From the NCBI GenBank assembly GCA_025602905.1, contig JAHLKI010000009.1:248001-312000 (forward strand): 64,000 nt of DNA, given 5' to 3'. Both the position numbers and the translations under genes were made by a program. The stretch is from Phlyctochytrium arcticum (taxonomy: Eukaryota; Chytridiomycota; Chytridiomycetes; Chytridiales; Chytridiaceae). The notes under the pieces are model-generated. The model saw only the letters and a list, made by a program, of their open reading frames with translations, had not been told where the DNA came from and made no database searches. Shown in pieces: positions 47,374 to 59,667 of this stretch. Within the stretch, counting starts at the first letter, position 1; every line of letters starts with the position of its first letter.

Positions 47374-48996
47374 ATGGATCCTTCCGATCCTACAATACAC
47401 TCATATCGACCTCCGCTCTGGTCTCGTCCAGTTGCAAAGTATAGCTCAAAACTGCCCAAAATGCCTTCAATAGTCGCCGCAGCAGCAACTCTACCTGTTC
47501 TCTTCTTCACCTCACCCTTTGCGTTGACCATTTTACTTGGCTTCTATCTGATGCTCATTCTCACTGTTGGTGCATATGCATCATATGTCACATTTCGAGA
47601 CTTTTTCTGGGACGAAGTGTTTTCCTCGGATGGCCAAGCCAGGATTGAACACGGGCGAAGGGGATTCTTGGAAAAGGTCTTGGGGTTGGATCAGATACAA
47701 TCCCAAGAAAAGGACCATCCTGTGGATTCGGAGCTTTCAGCACCGCTCTTACCGTATTGGGGCTTGGAGAACTTGTTCCTTGGCCCCGCAGTAGTGATGT
47801 ACCTCACAACACGAGCATGTACTGCAACTATCTTATTGGCATTGAAGCATCTCACTCTGAGTACAGTTCACTATGCTCCCATTATAATTTCCCAGCTCTT
47901 CCGAGGTATGCAGGCGACTCTTCGGTTTACTGCGAACGCGTGGAACACGGTTGGAATAGTCATTTGGAATCACTTGTCCACACCCATTCGCGAAGTGGCA
48001 ATTACCATCTATCGAGCAAACATCGCGATAGTGCATTTTATTCATGATGTTGTCGATGCTGCGACTCAAGCCGTCATCCCAGTGTTGATTGAGCTTGTCG
48101 TTCGGACGATCGAACTATCGTATCAAACCGGTGCATACGTCTGGAAGGCAGTTTGCCACATTGCACTTGCGGTGAAAATCTGGAGCGTCGACCCTCTAAT
48201 TGAGTTCATGAAATGGAGCTATCGCCAGTTCGCAACATACATTTGGCCTATCATGCAGCAAGTGCTTGACTATACCTCCCGTTTGGCCACACGGGTATCT
48301 GAATTCACAAAGGCCACGGTTGCCCCAATTGTGTATACGATTATATCCCAAGTTTCAGCAGCAATACAACACATTGCACGCCTGGGGTGGAATGTGACAA
48401 ATTCTATCTACACGCAATGCACACGTCTCGCAGCTACGTATCTGGTCCCACCGTTGCGGATCGTCGCAAACAAGACATTCGTCATTATACAGCGTACTGC
48501 GCAAATCGCAAAACATTACTGCATCCTGCTGCTGACAACCACGTGGGCCTCATCCTATCGAGCAATTGCTCAATTACACCGTCGACTACAAGCAATTGGA
48601 GCATACAGTTTCCTTTTCTTTACCCTACCTCGGCGGACAATCCGTGCACTGGACAAGACTTGCGATATCGCCGAGATTGCCATTTCCGCAGCGGTTGTCC
48701 AGCTGATACATTTGACCGGCCGTGTACATACCCTGGCGGCTCCCTTGTTTCGCATTTTGTGGAAGAATGGATTAGAGGTAGTGGTCCGTCAATCCGGAGT
48801 CTTGATAGTATATGTCAATCGGATGGGCGGGCGATATGTCGCGGCGTTTGTTTTGGCTGCTGTTCACTCGGCAACGCAGGTTGCTCTCCTTGTCGACATC
48901 GAGCTGAGGAAGGCCATCAATCGCAGTCAATTTGTGGCCACTGAGTTGTCTGCCCGGGTCGGGAGACTGGCTAGTTCAACGCCAAAAAAGCTATAG
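47374..48996 (+). CDS. uncharacterised 540-residue hydrophobic protein with repeated amphipathic helices
   Basis: Single exon, ATG 47374 (MDPSDPTIHS), stop 48994-48996. Family not recognised. One strong membrane segment at about 35-60 (LPVLFFTSPFALTILLGFYL continuing into LILTVGAYASYV), then a short polar stretch. From about 135 onward the chain is a run of mostly amphipathic hydrophobic helices separated by Pro: YAPIIISQLFRGM, TPIREVAITIYRAN, VIPVLIELVVRTIEL, IWPIMQQVLDYTSRL, VAPIVYTIISQVSAAI, LVPPLRIVANKTFVII, and APLFRILWKNGLEVVV near the end. The spacing is roughly 30-40 residues. No charged catalytic motif. This pattern suits a protein lying along or in a lipid surface (ER, lipid droplet or mitochondrion), but that is inference. 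It lacks introns. Confidence 0.6.
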   Translation: MDPSDPTIHSYRPPLWSRPVAKYSSKLPKMPSIVAAAATLPVLFFTSPFALTILLGFYLMLILTVGAYASYVTFRDFFWDEVFSSDGQARIEHGRRGFLEKVLGLDQIQSQEKDHPVDSELSAPLLPYWGLENLFLGPAVVMYLTTRACTATILLALKHLTLSTVHYAPIIISQLFRGMQATLRFTANAWNTVGIVIWNHLSTPIREVAITIYRANIAIVHFIHDVVDAATQAVIPVLIELVVRTIELSYQTGAYVWKAVCHIALAVKIWSVDPLIEFMKWSYRQFATYIWPIMQQVLDYTSRLATRVSEFTKATVAPIVYTIISQVSAAIQHIARLGWNVTNSIYTQCTRLAATYLVPPLRIVANKTFVIIQRTAQIAKHYCILLLTTTWASSYRAIAQLHRRLQAIGAYSFLFFTLPRRTIRALDKTCDIAEIAISAAVVQLIHLTGRVHTLAAPLFRILWKNGLEVVVRQSGVLIVYVNRMGGRYVAAFVLAAVHSATQVALLVDIELRKAINRSQFVATELSARVGRLASSTPKKL

Positions 48997-49614
48997 ATTA
49001 GGGAATGCAATTGGCGCTTTGTATATATCTGTTTATACCATCTAGTTTCGTAATCGCTTCATATGCAGATTTTCCTCCCGCGTCTTGACATGTGCTGCGC
49101 ATAACTGACCCGTAACCCCAAAATATAACTGATACTAGTGATCAGACTAGTGATCCTCTTGCCTTTCCAAGAGCTCAAGTCATTTTTCCCCTGCTGTGAA
49201 GCAGTCCTGAAGGAAGTAGAAGTGCTGATGCAAATAGTATGATTAAGGTAAAGAAGAGGGAAACCCGACAAACAAACGATACATATACAGAGAGAAAGGA
49301 AAGAAGGAAGACACTATAAGGGATGTCAAAAAACGGGTATCAAACCAACTCAGTTGTCTCGACACTAAAGAATCCCTGAATTTCCCAGAACTGACCAGCA
49401 CAGAGTAAATTTATTGTATTCAGCTCTTCCTTTCTCCTCTGCTTTTTCCCGGCACACCCTTTGCCTTTGGATCATCTCCGGGTCCCTCCGAGTTTCTGCC
49501 GTTCTCTCCGGCTCTTTCCGAGTTCTTGACAATATTTGATCTTTGTGAATAGCGAAATAGCGTCTGCCAACTGCCGTAATTCTTTCTCTTTTAAGCCTGC
49601 TCTCACATTCAACA
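48997..49614. other. intergenic spacer
   Basis: About 620 bases, no gene seen; TC-rich in the right half, as in a promoter/leader. Confidence 0.5.
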
Positions 49615-50451
49615 ATGGGGGACGATTTCCCAGTGGTCACAGACTACCACGAGTACGTTGCCGCCGGGGGTACCTATGAAGAGTTTAGTGTCGCACTATC
49701 AAATTGTCTGCATAACATTCAAGTGTTCCTGAAGGACGACAATTATGGAAGCCTTGAAGACTATCTGGAAGATACTAGCAGCTGTAACGGCCACCTTCGA
49801 AGGATTCTCCAGGCTTGGTCCGACAAAAAGAAAAAAGCGCTTCGAGTGGTAAGCCGGATGGGTCTGGGATGGGTGTGAAAGTGTGGGATTTATGGCCAAT
49901 CCGTCAATCTGCTCCTACTAATCTTTATTTTCGGTTGTATTGTTTAGACCAAGAAAGATTATGACAGCTATATAGCCGTCAGACTGCACGAAAGTCAGGA
50001 AAAACTTCAAGCAAGTACAGCAAGAAAAGGAACGCAGCCTGGTGGAAATTTACAAGGACCGAAATCGCATTTTTCAAGAAATGTTTGAAGAGGCTATACG
50101 CTCGAATGAGAAGTCCGTGGATACGTTCGCACAGATGTCCAGCCGGGACTTCCAGAGTATGGTATCCAAGGTAGCTCCTGCCCCACCCTCGGGACTTAAG
50201 AGGGCGCATGAAAGCAGCCAGACAGCATCCCCCGATAATGCGACTACAAAAAAGAACAGATCTGACGCTAATCCCCTAGCACCCAAGACGAAGGCGGGAG
50301 CGCCCTGCTCGCAACAGAGCAACAACAGCTAGACACGCCTCAGTTCTTAGAGTTGAGCACCCTCAAGCGTCGGGTGGCCGCGCTTAAGGCAGCATTGAGA
50401 GCTACGAAAGCGGAAACGTCTCCTCCCATGTTGCCCGCTACCACCTCGTAA
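49615..50451 (+). CDS. small coiled-coil protein, uncharacterised; 3' exon structure uncertain
   Basis: Exon 1 is 49615-49848 (MGDDFPVVTDYHEYV..., 78 residues, ends KKKKALRV). The 127-nt intron to 49975 joins in frame to CTKVRKNFKQVQQEKERSLV and YKDRNRIFQEMFEEAIRSNE. This frame ends at 50330-50332 after a Lys/Pro-rich tail (196 residues). A second open frame, 50270-50451, encodes a good coiled coil (LSTLKRRVAALKAALRATKA, stop 50449-50451). It can be reached if an intron starts at about GTATGG 50158 and ends at an AG near 50290, so the true C-terminus may be the coiled-coil one. No family recognised. A scaffold or kinetochore/cytoskeletal subunit is possible from the helices alone, without further support. 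Confidence 0.55.
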
Positions 50452-51515
50452 CCCGCATAAATGTCTGCGGACAACGTGGGAGGGGATGACAACTGGTTGG
50501 ACAGTCTGCATGTCCGCGGGCAACATCCTTCATTCCAGACCCATTATTCTAAATTCTTCTCCAAGTACCACCGGTGAATACAAGAACCTGTAAACACTTC
50601 CTCACGTAGCCTGTACCCGTTTGTTGTATTTTAATATAGAATTTCAACCTCCCTTTTAAAACAAAACACAAACATTCCAATTGTGCTTATTGGATCACAT
50701 GCTAGTTGACACCATCAAGCTGCGTACCCTTACACATTTTCCCACGTTCGTCACAATATGGTGGGATGTCTAATGCACCGAGCGATTCAGAATGCAAAGA
50801 TCGGCGCTGAACCCAGCTCGATGGCAAATGCTAATCTCAAAAGCAGAGTTGAATGCGATGGGATGTTATATGCTTTACAAGTCCGCTACTTGGTCCTCAT
50901 TTCTCTTAAGTATTTGCATGACTGTCTCCCGTACTATCAATGCCCTGCGACAAACCTATCCCCACCGAATCTTGTCGGGATGACTTTTTCGGGTTGCAGT
51001 AGTGCTTCCTTTCGGGGTCGTTGGCAAATGAGTCTGGAACCGGAACTTCTGAGTCAAGCTCTCTACATGTGATGTGGCGTTCGTAAAAGATGGAAATTCG
51101 TTACGAACTCTTGCCCTTATGGTGGTCTGATGTGAACTTCAACATATGAGTTGGGTTCTGTAAAAAAGGTCAAGTCTAACAAGGTCCTTTCGACTGCATT
51201 ATATGTCACTGATGATATATGGCAATGCTGTATCAATGAAAACATCACGCGAGCACTTCCGACTATATCGGATGTCACCCCTTATTACTCTTGTGCCAAG
51301 CCGTTTGTACATCTTTACCTGGGCTGTCTGCACGCAGGTCGCTCCTCCAGCTCCTCCAGTGGCTATGCAGTTGATGTGAAATACGACGCGTGGGAAACTA
51401 CTCCGGGATCGGGAATCTAGACGCGAGATTGGGAATCTCAAGTCGCAACTTTTGCTTGCAATAATCGCACAGAGCATATCATTTGGGACCGGATGCCCCT
51501 AGGGAAGGCGAGGCG

Positions 51516-51557
51516 CTGCCGAGACATTTCTGGCGTCTGCCGAGACATTTCTGGCGT
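51516..51557 (+). repeat. 21-bp tandem duplication
   Basis: CTGCCGAGACATTTCTGGCG plus T occurs twice, exactly and adjacently (51516-51536, 51537-51557). Confidence 0.85.
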
Positions 51558-52021
51558 CGGAAGGTCAATCGGATGTTGCGCTAATACAAACCTGAATATG
51601 AGGTGACCTGTTGCGCATAAATACCCTAGAGTCGACCATCCTTTTACTTTCCTCGCAGCAATGGAAAATGGGTGGTATGCTGCAGGGCTATCACATGAAA
51701 CTGGGTAAACATCCAATCATTACCGTTTGGGAAAAATGAGCAGCAGCTTTTTTACTTTTTCCAACCGCCTGACCTGTCCGCGCCACAGGGCCCAAAAACT
51801 CTATAAAAGCGAGGCCCTCCCCGTTCCCCTCCGCTTTTCTTTTCATACTCGTTTTTGCTTCTTCCTACAAGCCGCTTCCTCTTCGGCCTCGTACGCTGGG
51901 TGCGATCGAACGTCGGTGATCTTTTGCGATGACTTCTTGTGTGGTCCACTCGCTTTGCGTGCGCGTGCGCTCGTTGGTTTTCGGAAGTATGGTTGGGGCA
52001 ACCGAGTATTATACATTACGG

Positions 52022-52096
52022 CAGCGGTATGAGGACACCCTCCCCTGAGGGATACCGCTGACCAAGACTTTTTAGTCTGTAGGGCTGCAGTTTGCG
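52022..52096. repeat. cluster of inverted repeats (hairpins)
   Basis: CAGCGGTAT (52022-52030) pairs with ATACCGCTG (52052-52060) and encloses CCCT/AGGG (52038-52041/52048-52051). Then follow AGACT-TTTT-AGTCT (52065-52078) and CTGCAG-TTTGCG-CTGCAG (about 52084-52101). As in the DUF2231 intron, three hairpins stand in a row, but the sequences are unrelated. Confidence 0.5.
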
Positions 52097-52608
52097 CTGC
52101 AGTCTCTGCCCATTTTTTCCCATATTTAAGGATGAAAAGACTCATACATGCATCAATGGTTTATCAAAGCAAATCTTTAATTTGGCCATCGATCCTGGCA
52201 GCCTGAAATATCCCCTTGATTTTCGAATCTTGCGGAAAATGGGATTATTCGGCCAGGGGTAAGCTTGCACGCGCGGCCCGATGTCGATTGAATTTTCCCA
52301 CCCTTCGTATTTGCGCGTCAACCCGCTATAAATCGATCGGTCTGCTGTCAACGCTTCCATTATGGCTTTCATAGTGTCTGAGTCAGGGCCTTGCCTATTG
52401 CGCATTAACAAGTCAGACGTAGTTCTGGATTTCAAACATCACAAAGCCGTTGCACATGGTGAATAGTGAGAGGGCAAAGAGCAGCGCCGAATCGAGCTTT
52501 ATAGTATTTACATGTGTTTCCGGTTCTAATTTGATTATTGTCCATACGCCGATATACGATTTTTACGCTTTGCATGCGATACACGTGGGTCTTGCCCTTA
52601 CCGAAACA

Positions 52609-55235
52609 CTAACCCCACACATCATCCCATTCCAGATCTTCAAAACCTTCCAGCATGCTTTTCAAACGTTTACATGATCCAGGCGTTGCACTAGGAGTGC
52701 CCGTAATGCGCTTACTTGGAGTGCGAGCAGTTTTGGTTGGGGTACCAAACATATTGGAAATGCGAGTATTAGTAGGTGTATGAGCCGTTTTTGTTGGTGT
52801 GCCAAAGGTAGCAGGTAACGTATGCGAATGACTGGGCTTTGGCTTTCTCGGCGTGGAAAACCCTTGTTCATCAACTTGGGGATTTGTTTTGGCAAGGACA
52901 GGAGAGAGCGCGTCCATATCAAATTTACTGGCCTTGGGGGGTGCACTCACGATACCCACTCGCGCGTTAAAGCTTGGAATCAATAGCTTCTTTACTGAGG
53001 GTGGAGTGCGCGGAACGGTAGGTGACTTCTTTGGTGTCCTGATGCGTCGTGATGGACTGAGAAAAAGTGAGCCTGGAAGCGTCTGATTTACAGCAATGGA
53101 ACCTTCATTATCTTGGAAGAAGCTGATACTGGTTCGTCTGCGTTCTAAAGAACGTGTAGGTGTTATGTCCCCCCTTGGGCGAGCTGGCGAGGACATTCGA
53201 ACAGGAGATGCAGTTAGCTTTGTCGGTGTAACGGATTCGAGAGAGAGAGGAACACGGCGACGTGGGGTAGTATGGCCGGGGGGTAAAGGCGGCAGCGTTG
53301 ATAGATCGCTCCTGCTGTACGCCTTTCTCGAAGAAGTGCCGGAACCCAAACTTGCACCTTTCTCCTTCGCAGTAAACTTACTGCGTTCAGCAGATGGAAA
53401 GAGGGTGGATACTGTATTGGATCGGGAAAATGGTCGCCTCGCAGCTTTAGGGGTTTTCAAATTGTCATCAAAGTCCAAGAATGGATTATTGTCTTCTTTG
53501 CCCATCGAGCATGTCCGAGTGACTTTTGTGGTTTCCGTCATGTTTTCAAACAGACTTGAAGACTTTCGTCGCTTGGTGAAAACAATTTCGGGAGGTGAGT
53601 GGGGTTTCTGCGAAAGAGTCCTGGAAGAGCTATGTGAAGTAGTCTTTTGAGGCATATCGGAAGTTATTGGTTTGGAGGGTTTCCAGCTCCTCGATCCGGA
53701 GCTTTTTTCCTGTGTTTTCTTGGCTTCTTTTGACTTTGCTTTACCGAGGACAATTTGTCGCCGACCCAGCCCTTTCATGAATTCCGGAAGTTTTCGGCTA
53801 TCGGTTGTGCTGCTCCGGTCTTCCGGATCCAATAGTAAACTAGCATTAGCACCCTGGACGCGAGACTTATCGACCCGTTTACTGCTCTTCTTTGGTCCTG
53901 CCATCCCGCTACCTCGTTTAGATTCTCGCTCCACCTTCTTCTTTTTAGCAAAGAACGGCGACGGAGGAGCTGGCTGGACTCCATTAGGATCACTACCCGC
54001 TTTCAAAAGCAAAATGCGGACAATCTCCGGCAAATGCGTTGAATAGCTACATCTTTGATTAGCAATCAGGCAAGATAACATGAAAATGCAGAACTGACTT
54101 TGGAACAATCACTGGTTCAATGAACGACTTCAACAACCGGGTTCCTTCAACAAACTCCAAACCAGATACGGCCTGCCATATACACAAACGATCCATCATA
54201 TCATCGATGACCTTGGTATAGTCTTTTACAGTGGTCTCCGTTCTTGACGTAGGAGTACTATTCGCACTAGTCGAGGCCAAGCATTCCGCATCCCCCGGTA
54301 ATGGCGCAACGCCTGGCCTGCATTTTTTGGTGCGGGAGGGGTCATAGGATTCTGGGAGAAACTTTCGCTTGCGACCCTTCCGCTCCGGAGTTTGGGGTAC
54401 TTCATGGATATCCGCAGCGATGAACTCATCTCGCAAAGGCGGTAAAGCTATTTCCCCATTTTGACTAATTTTCAAGCACTCCAAAAGAAGCAGTATCTGG
54501 ATCTTTGCTCTATGATTGGACCTTGTCAATCCAAAAGACGATTCAAAGGAAAAGGTAACGATCTTACTCGGCTATTTTTAACAATCCGATCTCTTGCTTT
54601 AGTTGACGGCTCGCCGAAAGTTGTAACGCAACTTTTTCCGACGTTGCCAGCGTGCGCTCAACCCAGCTACTCAACATCCGCAATTCTCCTTCGCTCTTAG
54701 CACCCGGTAATCGAGCGGCCTCTGCGACGTCGTAGCCATACGAAGCTAATGTGTCAATAATTGCGGGCAACTCCTTAAGCTTTGATTCGATTTCCTTGCA
54801 GGTCATGAGATATTTGCTGGTAATCAGATCAAGAAGAGAATCAACCTGTTTACAAAGTTAGTTGCTGAAGAAACTGAAACCTTCCTAGAAACTGCTTCAA
54901 CTCACAGCTCTCCGTTTTGGCGTTTCAGGCTGCAGGTCAACATGAATAGAGTTGGGGGTTGCTATCGAAACTTCGACTTCTTCGGATTCACAGAGCGCGT
55001 ACAAGTCAGGAAATAACTTTGTAGCAACTAAAACAATGTCGGCCGGTATGCCGTATATGCCGGTGAGATACGCATTTTGCAATATGGTTTCGATACTTTT
55101 GACGTTGTCTTGTAACCCGCATGACTCGGGCTTTTGTGCTATTAGTGAGGAACCAGGGATCGCTATGGACGGATGTGGGTGGCTTTGGGAAGGTATTGGC
55201 GGTGAGTTATTTTCAAGGCATTGGGTTGATGCCAT
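52609..55235 (-). CDS. Sld3/Treslin-type DNA replication initiation factor
   Basis: CDS complement(join(52609..54052,54099..54521,54568..54845,54906..55235)), 2475 nt, 824 residues. Sld3 brings Cdc45 to origins and, once phosphorylated by CDK, binds Dpb11. The central block resembles the Sld3 domain: SNHRAKIQILLLLECLKISQ, then VIDDMMDRLCIWQAVSGLEF and SFIEPVIVPKCSYSTHLPEI, the 'DRLCIW...VIVPyYsthLPE' pattern of the family. A basic region, KRKFLPESYDPSRTKKCRPG, lies in between. The C-terminal 450 residues are disordered, Lys/Ser/Pro-rich and hold many minimal CDK sites with basic context (TPKAARR, TPRRRVPLS, SPSRRIRTPKK, TPTKTARTPSKR), as expected for CDK control. The N-terminal 200 residues are helical, with TPKRRA at the first exon border. 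Introns are 46-60 nt. The family is inferred from these patterns rather than strong identity. Confidence 0.72.
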
Positions 55236-56342
55236 TGTCCGAATTCTGGGCTTCAATATGGGGCCAAAGGTTTTTGAAGTTCATGATCAACTCCGCGTTG
55301 CTTACGAGGCTGGATGTCCGAAAGGTTCACAACGCTCGCCATGCAAGCACATGCACGGCACTTCTTACTTTAGATCTCTGCATTACTCGACGTGCATTCC
55401 CGCGATAAACAAAAATTGACAGCACTATGCACTCAAGGCAAGACCTTATTTATTTGCGTCGATCTACAGATTTATCAAGATGGCTTTGGAGGAACACCAG
55501 AACCCACAAGAATGTACCGAGACCACGATTCAGACCACGATTGGCCAACACGATGATATTATGAATCTGCAACGCTTTCTTGCATGTCGGCAGAGTATTT
55601 CAACCAACTTTTTGACGGCCTCGACGGCAGAATATGTTGTGTTATTCAAGCTATAGTGTCGATGTGATACAGGTTGTTTTCAGGACCCAAGGCAATGACA
55701 GTGGCTAACAACTCGATGTGCGAGATGGTAGGCAGAAGACAATAGGATTGGTGCCGGTTTGGCATAATGCGACATCTGCGTAGATGGCTTTGAGAACCGC
55801 TTACCGAACATGTAGCGATTTTCACTTTATCATGAGCATTCTCGCTATGTGAGCCTTCCAAATGTTTTGTTTGTACTCAACACCAAGGAACTACAGTACT
55901 CATACAGTACTCGAGTAGGAGTTGCGACCAATCCGGACCAATCCTTTCGACGTCCAATCTTGAGTTGGAAAGCATACCCGGTATTCATATAAATAAATGT
56001 TCTCCCCTCCTGTCAGGCGTCAGGCGCGTAACGTTCAAAGTGCATACATTCGCATCAGATGCTAGTACATATTTTCGAGTATTGCTGGCTATGCTCGTAT
56101 CCTGTTGAATTGATGCTGGCTCTGAATTTTCCAGAGCGATGAATCCGTCGATACACCGCCGGGATTCACGACTTGTGCACGATTGGTTATCGGTGTTGTG
56201 TGTTTAAGCTCACGTGTGGCCGCTCAGCGTTGGCTTTGAATGCCCCGGGAATTTGCACACCTTTCCGAAACTTTTTCACTCAACTCAAAAAGACAGAGAT
56301 CACTGAGAGATCAGCTTCCCTTGGACAAAGGTTGCTGCAACA
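55236..56342. other. divergent spacer, Sld3-like / AMP deaminase
   Basis: About 1.1 kb without a supportable gene. The direct repeat ACAGTACTC-AT-ACAGTACTC is near 55892-55911. CCAATCC motifs occur near 55930, and C/T-rich leader sequence precedes 56343. Confidence 0.5.
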
Positions 56343-59300
56343 ATGTCCAAACCGAGCGACCGCACGGCAACCGCAGAGCTCAAGTCGGACAGCAACGACA
56401 CCGCTCGTCGTCGGGCTGCATCTACCAGCACCGCTTTCAGTCGAACGACGAGCTTTGCCGACCAAATTGACGTTCCTAGTCCTAGTCTCGGCCGTCGAGC
56501 GTTCAACCCTTTCTTCAGTAAGACTGATGTGATTCTTCAATTCCCCCAGTGCAAAACAGCTCATTGTTATTCAATTGAATAGATTACCATGCCGACAGAG
56601 CCTTGCAGCAGGTACATTTTCTGTGAACACTAAAGTCAATTGGGTATAGCTAACCTGTCCTTCGACGGATCATAATGTAGGAAGACACAAAGTATCTGGC
56701 CCATCGGCAATCGGAGGAACCGGATTCGTTTGAAGGCAACTCACTCTCACGCGAAAACTCTCACCATGGCGGCAACGCAGAACTTGGCCAACACTCACAG
56801 ACGGCACTGGAAGAATTAACAGGCTTTAGCTCATTAAGTTTGGCCGAAAAGATGGCCGAGTTTGCTGGCGCACCTGTCACTTCGGAGGTTGTAGCAAAAT
56901 ACGGTAGACCGGAATTTCAAGGTACTTTACTTGTACACATGCAACGCGGTGAAGGCGACTTATTTCTCCTCCCATCTTTTGATAGACAAGCAGCTGAGTG
57001 AGGAATTACAGTCCATCTTCGAGAGCTTACAGAAGTGCCTTCAACTTCGCAAACGCTACATGATGAGTTCGTATCAATGTGCAGGAGACAATCCGAAGGA
57101 TGCTGACGATTGGGACATTTATCCACCTCCGCCACCTCCGAGCTATCCTCCGCCGCCAGGATCAGCTAACGTTGCCTTTATTCCTGAGCCCACGCCGCCC
57201 CCTGCAGAGTTTGTCTTTGAAAAGTGCAAAATCCCGGGTCCCGACAATAAACATGCCTATGCTGTCCGACCCGACGGCGTGTTCCAAGTTTACAACAATG
57301 CACAGGATGCCGAGCAAAACTTTAACGGTTTGGTAGAGTTCCCGACCATCAAGGATTACTTTTTGGATATGGACTTCATTCTGGATACAATCTCGGACGG
57401 TCCCACCAAAAGTTTCGCATTCCGTAGGTTGCGTTATTTGGAAAGCAAGTTCCACATGTATGTCCTTCTCAATGAATATCAAGAAATGGCTGATTCTAAG
57501 GTCGGGGCACATTTGCGTCTTTTTGTTCTGACTCGTGAGCATTGGATTAACCGAGTTTCCCTTATTTTAGCGAGTACCGCACCGTGACTTCTACAACGTA
57601 CGAAAGGTCGATACCCACGTGCACCACTCGTCCTGCATGAACCAGAAGCATCTGCTTCGCTTTATTAAATATAAGCTCAAGCGCTCTCCAGACGTAGGTG
57701 AATTCGTTTCGAATTTTCTCTGTTCACGAAGCTAACTGTGTGATTGTTCAATAGGAAGAGGTCATTTTCCGTGACGGGCAGCATCTGACTCTTCGCCAAG
57801 TGTTTGAATCGCTGCATTTGACCGCCTATGATTTATCTATTGACACACTGGACATGCACGCCCACAAGGACTCGTTCCATCGGTTTGACAAATTCAACTT
57901 GAAGTACAACCCCATCGGAGAATCTCGATTGCGCGAAATCTTTATGAAGACTGACAACTACGTGGGTGGGCGCTATTTGGCAGAGCTGTCCAAGGAAGTA
58001 TTCGCGGATCTTGAAGCTAGCAAATACCAGATGGCCGAATACCGAGTTTCCATTTATGGACGATCCCGCAATGAGTGGGACAAGATGGCCAAGTGGGTAG
58101 TTGAGAACAAGCTGTTTTCCAGCAACGTCCGTTGGTTGGTCCAAGTTCCCCGTCTCTATGACGTCTACAAAAAGTCCAACTTGGTCAAGTCATTTGAGGA
58201 TGTACTTCGCAACGTATTCGAACCGCTCTTTGAAGTCACCCAGGATCCCACTTCTCACCCGGAGTTGCACATCTTCCTTCAGCGCGTGATTGGATTTGAC
58301 TCTGTAGACGACGAAAGTAAGGCCGAGCGTCGCACGTACAAAAAGTACCCATTCCCCAAGAACTGGAACATTGCGTTGAACCCCCCTTACTCGTACTGGC
58401 TCTACTACATGCACTCCAACATGTCGACCTTAAACTGGTACCGTCGGCAGCGCGGTTTCAACACTTTTGTGTTGCGACCTCACGCGGGAGAGGCTGGTGA
58501 TACCGATCACTTGACGGCCGCCTTCTTGACCTCTCACAGCATCAGTCACGGTATTCTGCTCCGTAAAGTCCCTGCGCTTCAGTACCTGTACTATCTCGAC
58601 CAGATCGGCATTGCCATGTCACCGCTGTCCAACAACGCGCTTTTCTTGACTTATGAACGTAACCCGTTCCTCAATTTCTTCCAACGTGGTCTCAATGTGT
58701 CGCTATCTACGGACGATCCGCTACAGTTTCACTTCACCAAGGAGCCTTTGATTGAGGAATACAGTGTAGCTGCCCAGGTTTGTTTTGATATTGTGTTCGT
58801 TGTGATCTGATCGGTGACTTATATTCCATGGAATCCCAGATTTGGAAATTGTCTTCGGCCGACATGTGCGAAGTTGCACGTAACAGTGTACTGCAGAGTG
58901 GCTGGGAAATGAAGATCAAGAAGCACTGGTTGGGTGACAATTGCAACCTGCACGGTCCAGCTGGAAATGGTAGGTTTTATGATAGCTGTGGCTCAGTCTA
59001 CATTTGTCCAGAGCTAACAGAACTGTTTTTGCCTACAGCCATTCAGAAGAGTAACGTTCCCAATATTCGTCTCGCGTATCGATACCAAACCCTGATGGAA
59101 GAGCGCTACATGGTACTCGGCTCCAAGTGGGCTAACCAGGATGTGATTGACGACTCTGCTCCAAGCACTGAAGTGCAGGATACTGCTTTTGTAGCCCGAG
59201 AACCGTCTACCACCGATACGTCAATTCTTGAAGCAGTCATCAACCCTCCTTTAGCCCCTCAGTCCGTGGTGGGGTCTTCTAGAATTCCTGGCGCATCTAA

Positions 59301-59667
59301 GGAGGAGTCTGGCGTAAGCCAAACCACGACATCCTCGTTGACACGCCGTCGATCACTCGTACCGGCCATGGCGTCCTCCCCCGGAGGAAAAGCAACAGCA
59401 ATCTCAGCCGCCCCCGAACCTCTTCTCCGCCTCGGCTCTCCCATTGTGGGCCCCATGAAGAACATGATGGGTAGTCCCACTACTAGAGGAATTGTTGAGG
59501 ACGAGGCCGCCAACGCTCCCTTCCTCGCCCTGGACGCGCCTGCCCTTCCTGTCATTCCGGTGGGCGATCAAGCTATGATGGTTCCCGGCACACAGTATGC
59601 AGCTGCTGAAAAGCGACAGCGCACCCGCAGCCGTGATGCCCATGCCCAAGCCAATGCTGAGAAATAG
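56343..59667 (+). CDS. AMD1: AMP deaminase
   Basis: CDS join(56343..56517,56583..56611,56681..56921,56986..57500,57571..57693,57755..58777,58840..58969,59039..59667), 2865 nt, 954 residues. Cytosolic zinc enzyme converting AMP to IMP and ammonia in the purine nucleotide cycle. Catalytic-domain marks: [20 protein letters not shown] (first metal-binding His pair), [41 protein letters not shown] (active-site His), [40 protein letters not shown], and [20 protein letters not shown] with the tandem Asp of the active site, then [20 protein letters not shown]. The N-terminal 220 residues are regulatory and disordered with a poly-Pro stretch ([13 protein letters not shown]). The C-terminal 180 residues after the barrel are an extra Ser/Pro-rich tail. 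Exon 2 is 29 nt. Confidence 0.96.

Larger units (their letters stand above)
50452..52608. other. intergenic spacer with hairpin cluster and short tandem repeat
   Basis: About 2.15 kb without a supportable protein gene. It contains a 21-bp tandem duplication (51516-51557), a TATA-like CTATAAAAG at about 51802-51810 followed by a C/T-rich tract, and the hairpin cluster 52022-52096. The TATA plus hairpins could belong to a non-coding transcript, but I recognise no RNA family. Confidence 0.45.
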
